Of a DNA stretch of 7,991 nucleotides, positions 6,719 through 7,991 are shown in pieces (position 1 is the stretch's first letter; each line of letters starts with the position of its first letter). The stretch is from the NCBI GenBank assembly GCA_045593825.1, contig JAZNXI010000049.1, positions 1 through 7,991 on the forward strand. Direction: 5' to 3'. Source of the DNA: SIG299 sp045593825 (lineage in GTDB: Bacteria; Bacillota; Clostridia; Lachnospirales; Lachnospiraceae). The position numbers and the translations under genes were made by a program. Under the pieces are notes generated by a model that ran no database searches, was not told the origin of the DNA, and was given only the letters and a program-made list of their open reading frames with translations.

Positions 6719-7956
6719 TATTTTGTGAAAACCTTAATTTCTGTGGATTCGTCTAAGATGAGGCATCCGTAGAAGCCGGAAGCTTCAAGCTTACCGAATA
6801 ACTTGCCTACCTTCTTTGGCTTTTCGAATAAAGTAACGTCGTATTCGGCGCGGTATTCATCAGCTTTCTTGATGGCAGCAACCACGTCGCTTTCCGGATA
6901 GATTACCGCAAGCTTTGGACGGGCACCCTGCATGGTAGCCTGTTTGTCCATTAAGATGCTGGCAATACGCTCAAAGCCGATGGAAAAGCCAACCGCCGGA
7001 ACACTTTCACCGATGAACTTACCGATCATGTTGTCGTAACGTCCGCCGCCGGCAATGGAGGAACCGAAGTCTAAGGATTCTACCTCGAAAATGGTACCGG
7101 TGTAGTAGCCCTGACCGCGGACTAAGGAGCGGTCGTATTCAATCTGGTAACGGTCGCCGGATAACTGCTTTACTGTGTCAATAATGGAAGCAACGCTGTC
7201 GATGGCAGCAGTATCGGTACAATACTTTCTTGCTTCTTCTAAGGTGAATGGGGTAATGCCCATCATGGAAACGAACTTTTCTACAACAGCTTCTGCAAAG
7301 CCTTTATCGAGAAGTTCCTTTCTGACGCCTTCAGCACCAATTTTGTCTAATTTATCGAAGGTAATGCAAACACTGTCTGCATCTGCTGCTTCAAAGCCTG
7401 CCGCAGAGATTAAGTTCTTTAAGATACGGCGGTCATTGATGCGGATTTTGAAATTTTCAATGCCGATATTTAAGAGTGCCTTTGCTGTTGTATCGATAAG
7501 TTCTACTTCGCAGTTGGTGGAAGAGGAACCTAAAATGTCGATGTCGCACTGCACGAATTCACGGAGACGGCCCTTCTGTGGACGCTCTGCACGGAATACG
7601 CGGTCAATCTGGATTACCTTAAACGGTGTACTTAAATTATTGCGGTTGCATGCATAGTAACGGGAAAGAGGAAGTGTTAAGTCGTAGCGCAGACCCATGT
7701 CGGACAGCTCCTTTGGGTTGCCTTTTTCGATGGCTTCCTGTAATTTGTCGCCGCGCTTTAAAATCTTGAACAGAAGATTTAAGTTTTCGCCGCCTTCGCT
7801 CTTGTCTAAGTTTTCAATGTCTTCCAGGATAGGAGTGGTGATGCGCTCAAAACCGCAGGCACGGTAGGTTTCTAAAATTTTGCCCTGAAGATAGTCACGC
7901 AGGGCAGTTTCCTTTGGTAAATAGTCGTTGGTTCCCTTAACAGAATTTACTTTCAT
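6718..7956 (-). CDS. hisS: Histidyl-tRNA synthetase (histidine--tRNA ligase)
   Basis: This 412-aa class II aminoacyl-tRNA synthetase charges tRNA-His with histidine in the cytosol. Motif 1 lies near residues 35-50. LRYDLTLP (89-96) forms part of the histidine site, with D92 where the usual bacterial form has Glu in LRPEGTA. Motif 2 is FRAERPQKGRLREF (121-134), the HisA signature is RGQGYYTGTIFE (280-291), and motif 3 spans GGGRYD (303-308) to GFSIGFER (323-330). The C-terminal anticodon-binding domain, from about residue 347, is short (about 65 residues) and ends abruptly in KVFTK. The RYDLT and CDIDILG (137-143) wording resembles the eukaryote/Bacteroidetes subclass more than the E. coli type. 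All catalytic motifs are intact, so I call it a true HisRS; the HisZ regulatory paralogue is unlikely given the full HisA signature. The gene converges on the GH3 gene. Only 35 bases upstream of its start are visible, so its promoter and any T-box leader lie outside the window. Confidence 0.95.
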   Translation of the reverse strand: MKVNSVKGTNDYLPKETALRDYLQGKILETYRACGFERITTPILEDIENLDKSEGGENLNLLFKILKRGDKLQEAIEKGNPKELSDMGLRYDLTLPLSRYYACNRNNLSTPFKVIQIDRVFRAERPQKGRLREFVQCDIDILGSSSTNCEVELIDTTAKALLNIGIENFKIRINDRRILKNLISAAGFEAADADSVCITFDKLDKIGAEGVRKELLDKGFAEAVVEKFVSMMGITPFTLEEARKYCTDTAAIDSVASIIDTVKQLSGDRYQIEYDRSLVRGQGYYTGTIFEVESLDFGSSIAGGGRYDNMIGKFIGESVPAVGFSIGFERIASILMDKQATMQGARPKLAVIYPESDVVAAIKKADEYRAEYDVTLFEKPKKVGKLFGKLEASGFYGCLILDESTEIKVFTK

Positions 7957-7960
7957 ATAA

Positions 7961-7967
7961 TCCTCCT
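7961..7967 (-). promoter_or_regulatory. Strong ribosome binding site deciding the hisS start
   Basis: On the minus strand AGGAGGA is followed by TTAT and then ATG at 7956-7954. A longer frame from 7980 would start at TTG and translate this Shine-Dalgarno sequence as Glu-Glu-Asp, so the inner ATG is chosen. The resulting MKVNSVKGTNDYLP is the expected HisRS N-terminus, with KGTNDYLP matching the conserved KG(T/F)xD opening. Confidence 0.88.
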
Positions 7968-7991
7968 CGTTTTTTGACAAGCAGAAAACGC

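Noticed and set aside
6718..7956. HisZ, the ATP phosphoribosyltransferase regulatory paralogue
   Set aside because: Motif 2, the HisA signature and motif 3 are all intact, and no histidine biosynthesis gene is next to it.
7957..7991. T-box or other leader upstream of hisS
   Set aside because: Only 35 bases of upstream sequence are present. They contain the ribosome binding site but no T-box sequence or terminator hairpin, so nothing can be claimed.

Overview
The window looks like chromosomal DNA from a low-to-mid GC Firmicute, most likely a gut clostridium of the Lachnospiraceae type. The taxon is an inference. It rests on strong AGGAGG-type ribosome binding sites, near-consensus housekeeping-sigma promoters, a spore-photoproduct-lyase-like gene, and a GH3 beta-glucosidase with the reversed domain order first described in Ruminococcus albus and Butyrivibrio fibrisolvens. 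No tRNA, rRNA, CRISPR array, insertion sequence or phage gene is visible.

Layout: (1) 14-1342, minus strand: a two-domain protein. A compact MTA/SAH-nucleosidase-like domain is joined through a helical linker to the start of a spore-photoproduct-lyase-like radical SAM domain. The frame stops soon after the iron-sulfur cysteine motif, so most of the radical SAM barrel is missing from this frame. (2) 1343-1500: a divergent promoter region with a well-formed sigma-A promoter in each direction and a repeated TTTCTATGT element, one copy in each promoter spacer. (3) 1501-6665, plus strand: a tight three-gene set, probably one operon. It holds an RlmD/RlmCD-type 23S rRNA uracil-5 methyltransferase, a MATE-family drug/sodium antiporter and a cytosolic, circularly permuted GH3 glycosidase, with gaps of 6 and 20 bases. 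(4) 6674-6718: a strong hairpin that serves as terminator for both converging transcription units. (5) 6718-7956, minus strand: hisS, histidyl-tRNA synthetase, of the 'RYDLT' subclass seen in eukaryotes and Bacteroidetes, with a short C-terminal anticodon-binding domain.

Two genes are housekeeping (rRNA methylation, tRNA charging). The MATE and GH3 genes form an accessory pair that could link intracellular deglycosylation of an imported glycoside to export of its aglycone or another toxic product; this is speculative. The most unusual item is the nucleosidase / radical SAM fusion. Nucleosidases of this family can remove 5'-deoxyadenosine, the inhibitory by-product of radical SAM chemistry, so the fusion could be a self-clearing radical SAM enzyme. 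Its apparent truncation at the window edge needs to be resolved first.

Two starts were moved inward from the longest possible frame, for the nucleosidase fusion and for hisS. In both cases the longer frame begins at TTG and reads through an obvious ribosome binding site placed just before an internal ATG.
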